DNA of 55,114 nucleotides from NCBI GenBank assembly GCA_029547605.1, contig JAKPPB010000070.1:1-55114 (forward strand), in the 5' to 3' direction. A program made the position numbers and the translations under genes. Each line of letters starts with the position of its first letter. The first letter of the stretch is position 1. This DNA is from Methanobacteriota archaeon (lineage in GTDB: Archaea > Halobacteriota > Methanomicrobia > Methanomicrobiales > Methanospirillaceae). Under the pieces are notes generated by a model. The model made no database searches and was not told the origin of the DNA. It saw only the letters and a program-made list of their open reading frames with translations. Of the stretch, positions 51,248 to 55,114 are shown one piece after another.

Positions 51248-54200
51248 ATGAAGCTTCGACACATAGTGCTCTTCTTGTTAGTGACAGGTATCGCCCTGCT
51301 CACGGTGGCGATGCCAGTATCGGCACAATTGAATGTGGTGGCACAGAATGGTACCGTTCTCCTCGGTGAGGAGGGCTTGGATGTCACTGCAGCCGTAGGG
51401 ACTGCTACTCACCTGGGATGGTGGTCGGGAACCGATTATTCCACACCAGCAACCCGTGAAATAGACCTCAGCGGCTATGTACTGACAAATTTCAACATCG
51501 ACGATGATCCGCTTCTCTCACCGTTTGTAGGAACGGAAGGGAAAGGTGCCTGGTGGAGATTGAGTGGGTCTGGTATGACGAATCCCACGGAGCGTGCATT
51601 CAGCGTTGTCGCTCCACAGTCAAACTTGAGAATCAGAAACCTGGACTACGGTACGGATGTAACCAATGGAGCCGCAATTATCGGTGATGTGCTGGACTTC
51701 GAGCTGAATCCCTCGACCCTGCATTATATCTTCCTCCGGGATCCTTCCGCAACTTTCAACTGTAAAATTGTGGTAAGGAACCCATCCGGTGTCACCTACT
51801 CCAAGTTGTGGGTTCCATCACCCCCTGCAAGTTCATTGAAGGACCTGACATATCTTGATGTGAGTTCCAGCCCGTGGTACTGGTCATCAGGAAATGGTAC
51901 TGCACCTGACCCGAACAATGGATGGGAGACTGATGCTATCGACCCCGTGACCAGTTTCCCTGTATACGATCCAGGAGAATACCAGGTTACTATCGAATGT
52001 AACGAAAACAAACTCGGATTTGTGGGTACGACTAAAACCATTTCCCTCGAGGAGGAGCAACCGACCATTACTGCCAGCCCCTCATCACTCATTCGCGGGA
52101 ATAAATTCTACACCACAATCACCGGAATTCCCGATACCTATTACCTCGTCTGGATTAAGGACTGCGTTGCCTGCCCCAACGGTTGTTGCAATGATCCAAT
52201 GTCTGGAGCATGCTGCGACCAGCCGCCCATGATAGTCGACGGTCAGGAAGGAGTAACTTTTGCAGACGAATGGGGATGCATCCATGCACAATGCCCACCA
52301 CAGGGAGGGAGCGTATGTGACCTCTATGAAAGCTGCTGGGACTGCGGATGCGGCGATGGGTATCCTCCCGGCGAGGGTGATTCTGAATGTTATACTCTTG
52401 GCGATACACTCATCGAATGGTGTGGATGTCTCTGCGCGGAAAGGCTCTATGAAATCGTCCCGCACGATCCATCTGGCGGAAAATACTATTATGCCCTTGT
52501 GAAGATGGACGAGAACGGAGAGAGGACCGTCGAATGGCAGACAACGACCTGTACCGCCCCCACAACTTACAAGATACACACCAACCGCTGGGATCCGAAC
52601 GATGTCTGTGAACTGGACCTTGACAGGCCGTATGCGGAAACATGCGTGGATGTCCAGAAAGGAGTTGTCACCATTAATACCGAGGTCTGTGACGAACTCA
52701 CAGATACCACGTACCTCGGAGAGACGGTGAGGATATTTGGCACCAACACGGATTCCAAGGTCACCTACCTCTTCTTCACCGGGCCCTGCCAGAGCTGCGC
52801 CGGGGACAATATGACGGCCACCAACAAGGTGGTAAACGGCAACGCATCGACATTTACCAAAGTGAATGTCAAGTCCGATGGTACATGGGAGTATTTCTGG
52901 TATACCAGGAACCTGCAGATTGACCTGGGACAGTTCACTATCTACGCGGCCAGCATGCCAGACGATGCCCCGACCCTTGAGGGTGTGCCCTGCAACGATT
53001 GCGACGATGTGGGCGTGAGTTGTGCAGCCTGGGCCAAGAAGCCCTTTACGTTCCTCGAACCGACCATCACTGCGGATGTCAACCCCAAGATACTGCAGAT
53101 CATCTGCTGTGCCCCGGTTCCCATCAAGGTGACCGGCCAGGCAACCGGATTGAGAGGCGAGACGATCGGCAAGGACTACGGAACTATCCCGATTGGAATC
53201 TGGGTCTTTGGAGAGAACAAGGTCGCGGGACAGAAGTATATTTTCAAGACCGCCCTCATCGACTGCCCGACAGGCGACTTCTCCATCGATCTCTCTAATT
53301 ACATGGATACTCTTGGTCTCCTCCCCGGGACCTACACGGTGATTGTCCAGCACCCCATGTACAACCACCGGCTCGACATCATCCCCGAGACCTGGATATG
53401 CGACCAGTCAGACTGGTGCCCATGGTTGAAGTTCGACCCGAAGGTCATGATGGACGAGGTCTGGTACCCTGACCTGAACCGCAAGTTCGTGGTCACCGCG
53501 ACACCAATCCGCTGGAGCAAGCTCTTCGTCATCGACGGTCCCGACCGCCTGGCAGGCACGGCGGCGCTGAACGCCCTGAAGAACGGCTTTGCCGACCCGA
53601 ACATCGACGACAGGATTGTTGAACTGAAGTTCAAGGTCGAGAGCAACAACGCCCTCCAGGCAGGGTTCTCGGGTATCCCCACCACTGGTGGGGCACCACT
53701 CTCGGTGCAGTTCACTGACATCTCTATCGGATACCCCACTACCTGGCTCTGGGACTTTGGTGATGGGTACACATCGACCGACCAGAACCCCCTGCATGTC
53801 TACGAGAATGTCGGTACCTACTCGGTGACCCTCTCGGTCACCGGGCTCTCGGGCAGTTCCTCGATCACCAAGAACAACTACGTCACGGTGACCAGTGGGC
53901 CAACCCCGACCGGGACTGTCACACCGACACCCACTCCCCCGCCGGCCAGCACCATCGTGCTGAACACCGGGTGGAACTTCGTCTCCACACCAAGAGCCCT
54001 CGCTGACGGGTCCAACACCGCAGGCGTGGTCTTTGCAGGGGTGAACACGGGTGGGCGTTCCATCTACTACTACAATGCAGAGACCATGTCGTGGCAGGCC
54101 CTCACCGCCTCGTCTGTGGTCAAACCGCTGGATGGGATCTGGATCTACTCCACCACGTCGACCTCTGTGCCACTGACCTACAAGAATGACCCACTGGATA

Positions 54201-54463
54201 CACCACCGACAAAACAACTCTTTGCCGGCTGGAACTCAATCGGATTCACCGATGTGAACCCGGCAGCCGCAAGGGATACGCTCCAGTCCGTCCAGAGCCA
54301 GTGGACTATGACACTCGGATTCAACTCTGCATCGCAGGTATATGATAACTCCATCATCAAGGGAGGATCCGGCAGCCACAGTGACACGACCCCCATGAAC
54401 CCGTTCAAGGGGTACTGGCTGTTCATGAACGCACCCGGGACGCTGGCCGCGATCAGTGCCTGA
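51248..54463 (+). CDS. Cysteine-rich DUF3821/PKD surface protein (S-layer or sheath candidate)
   Basis: A 1071-residue secreted protein with a signal peptide ending VSAQ (about residue 27) and an N-terminal DUF3821-like segment (VVAQNGTVLLGEEGLDVT). Beta-rich repeats follow, with one PKD domain (about 801-883, LWDFGDG), a Thr/Pro linker, and a C-terminal domain beginning IVLNTGWNFVSTP. No C-terminal membrane helix is seen, so it must be held by interactions or processing. About 32 cysteines are present, some 16 of them in one insertion at about residues 304-397. The ATG at 51248 has AAGGTGG seven bases upstream. Three TATA-like boxes suggest very high expression, as expected for a major envelope protein. 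Confidence 0.85.
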   Translation: MKLRHIVLFLLVTGIALLTVAMPVSAQLNVVAQNGTVLLGEEGLDVTAAVGTATHLGWWSGTDYSTPATREIDLSGYVLTNFNIDDDPLLSPFVGTEGKGAWWRLSGSGMTNPTERAFSVVAPQSNLRIRNLDYGTDVTNGAAIIGDVLDFELNPSTLHYIFLRDPSATFNCKIVVRNPSGVTYSKLWVPSPPASSLKDLTYLDVSSSPWYWSSGNGTAPDPNNGWETDAIDPVTSFPVYDPGEYQVTIECNENKLGFVGTTKTISLEEEQPTITASPSSLIRGNKFYTTITGIPDTYYLVWIKDCVACPNGCCNDPMSGACCDQPPMIVDGQEGVTFADEWGCIHAQCPPQGGSVCDLYESCWDCGCGDGYPPGEGDSECYTLGDTLIEWCGCLCAERLYEIVPHDPSGGKYYYALVKMDENGERTVEWQTTTCTAPTTYKIHTNRWDPNDVCELDLDRPYAETCVDVQKGVVTINTEVCDELTDTTYLGETVRIFGTNTDSKVTYLFFTGPCQSCAGDNMTATNKVVNGNASTFTKVNVKSDGTWEYFWYTRNLQIDLGQFTIYAASMPDDAPTLEGVPCNDCDDVGVSCAAWAKKPFTFLEPTITADVNPKILQIICCAPVPIKVTGQATGLRGETIGKDYGTIPIGIWVFGENKVAGQKYIFKTALIDCPTGDFSIDLSNYMDTLGLLPGTYTVIVQHPMYNHRLDIIPETWICDQSDWCPWLKFDPKVMMDEVWYPDLNRKFVVTATPIRWSKLFVIDGPDRLAGTAALNALKNGFADPNIDDRIVELKFKVESNNALQAGFSGIPTTGGAPLSVQFTDISIGYPTTWLWDFGDGYTSTDQNPLHVYENVGTYSVTLSVTGLSGSSSITKNNYVTVTSGPTPTGTVTPTPTPPPASTIVLNTGWNFVSTPRALADGSNTAGVVFAGVNTGGRSIYYYNAETMSWQALTASSVVKPLDGIWIYSTTSTSVPLTYKNDPLDTPPTKQLFAGWNSIGFTDVNPAAARDTLQSVQSQWTMTLGFNSASQVYDNSIIKGGSGSHSDTTPMNPFKGYWLFMNAPGTLAAISA

Positions 54464-54493
54464 TCCCGGCCCTGGTACCCCACGAGGAGAGCA

Positions 54494-55114
54494 ATGATCA
54501 AAAAAGCAATCATTTTTTTACTTTTGATCGGGCTGGTGGTCGGAGTAGTCTCCGCCCTTCCACCTTTACCCTGCACTTACAATGGAACAGTCACGATCAA
54601 TGGTGCCCCTGCCCCAGTGGGGACAGTAATTCAGACAAAAATCTATGATATTGTCCGTGACGAGGAACCACTTTTCGTAACAGGTTATTACGAAGGTATC
54701 AGTGCATGGATAACTGAAGCTGAACAATGTGGTTGTACCATCCCTGTTGAGTTTTATATAAATGGTTACAAGGCACCACAGACTTCATATTTCACTGAAG
54801 GTGGATTTGAAACAGTAAACCTCGCGATCACCGGCATTCCAACCCCTACAGCGACCGCCACTACTACCGCTACTACCACTGCCACCACTACTGCAACGAC
54901 TACCGCTACAACTACTGCTACTACCACAGCCACCACTACTGCAACGACTACCGCTACTACCACTACAACGACGACCAGCACCACGCCCACGCAAACCGGC
55001 GTCCCGGTCAACCCGCATGAGTTCTACGGTGACGTAACTATCCGCGACGGAGTCCCGGCGCCTGTCGGAGCCCATATTGAAGCGCGGGTAACGGGAGGAA
55101 GGACGAATGACCGA
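54494..55114 (+). CDS. Secreted protein with repeated domain and Thr/Ala linker (3' end outside window)
   Basis: An open frame of 207 codons running off the window. It starts with a signal peptide (IIFLLLIGLVVGVVSA) after GAGGAGA, 30 bases past the DUF3821 gene, so co-transcription is likely. A first domain of about 85 residues begins YNGTVTINGAPAPVGTVI and contains a CGC pair. It is followed by a linker of repeated Thr-Thr-Thr-Ala (about residues 118-160). A second copy of the domain then begins YGDVTIRDGVPAPVGAHI. No known family is recognised. The Thr-rich linker is a likely glycosylated stalk. More repeats may follow beyond the window. Confidence 0.7.
   Translation, partial: MIKKAIIFLLLIGLVVGVVSALPPLPCTYNGTVTINGAPAPVGTVIQTKIYDIVRDEEPLFVTGYYEGISAWITEAEQCGCTIPVEFYINGYKAPQTSYFTEGGFETVNLAITGIPTPTATATTTATTTATTTATTTATTTATTTATTTATTTATTTTTTTSTTPTQTGVPVNPHEFYGDVTIRDGVPAPVGAHIEARVTGGRTNDR
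54850..54975 (+). repeat. Low-complexity ACN/GCN codon repeat
   Basis: Repeated Thr codons with a periodic Ala codon (12-base period) encode the TTTA linker. A longer unit is duplicated: the 29 bases from 54881 recur from 54929, offset exactly 48 bases, which shows slippage or unequal recombination. Confidence 0.8.

Noticed and set aside
52085-53368. 427-codon open frame on the minus strand
   Set aside because: It lies fully opposite the DUF3821 surface gene, which has signal peptide, repeats and promoter; the antisense product shows no domain.
54850-54975. CRISPR-like short repeats
   Set aside because: The repeats are in-frame Thr/Ala codons without unique spacers and lie inside an open reading frame.

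Overview
The window is a chromosomal segment of a euryarchaeal methanogen, almost certainly of the order Methanomicrobiales. The support is an archaeal information-processing set (DnaG primase, TATA-binding protein, MCM, two RFC small subunits, NMD3, Lhr-type helicase, an RPA-like protein with its phosphoesterase). Archaeal CoA and tetrahydromethanopterin genes (pantoate kinase, phosphopantothenate synthetase, CoaBC, an MptD-like aldolase, an MptN-like ligase) agree. So do the PEGA/PKD/SBBP surface proteins with Thr/Pro stalks. G+C looks moderately high and TATA boxes are easy to see in AT-rich intergenic patches. The genus cannot be fixed from sequence alone.

Layout. 1-9.8 kb: alanine dehydrogenase-like and ATP-grasp genes (divergent), UPF0058, dnaG, DUF167, pyrC, a five-PEGA surface protein, a 57-aa membrane protein, a TrkH potassium channel subunit and tRNA-Leu(CAG). 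9.8-18.2 kb: two tandem acyl-CoA synthetases, tbp, and a leftward operon RPA-like / metallophosphoesterase / Lhr helicase. 18.5-24.7 kb: one 2071-residue cell-surface protein. 24.9-36.4 kb: a housekeeping run of rfcS, mcm, mptD, a TatD-like hydrolase, DUF424, nmd3, a TYW2-like tRNA-modifying enzyme, coaBC, pantoate kinase, phosphopantothenate synthetase, a second RFC small subunit and a methyltransferase. A convergent AIR-synthase-like gene follows.

38.5-45 kb holds the most system-like locus: seven tightly packed genes encoding a small membrane protein, an Ig-like/DUF4129 receptor-like protein, a DUF4350 protein, a MoxR AAA+ ATPase, a DUF58 protein and two further membrane proteins. DUF1616 and secreted-protein genes converge on it. 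47.1-55.1 kb carries surface proteins: a six-PKD protein, a cysteine-rich DUF3821/PKD protein behind three TATA-like boxes, and a Thr/Ala-linker protein cut by the window end.

Main points for a second look: the seven-gene MoxR/DUF58 module flanked by envelope genes; the second RFC small subunit with a degenerate Walker B motif; a cysteine-dense insertion in the DUF3821 surface protein; a palindrome superimposed on the promoter of the giant surface protein; an apparent ATT start codon; and a 490-bp gene-free stretch (32.6-33.1 kb) with a 12-bp palindrome and consecutive hairpins that may hold an unrecognised RNA. No CRISPR array, insertion sequence or prophage was seen.
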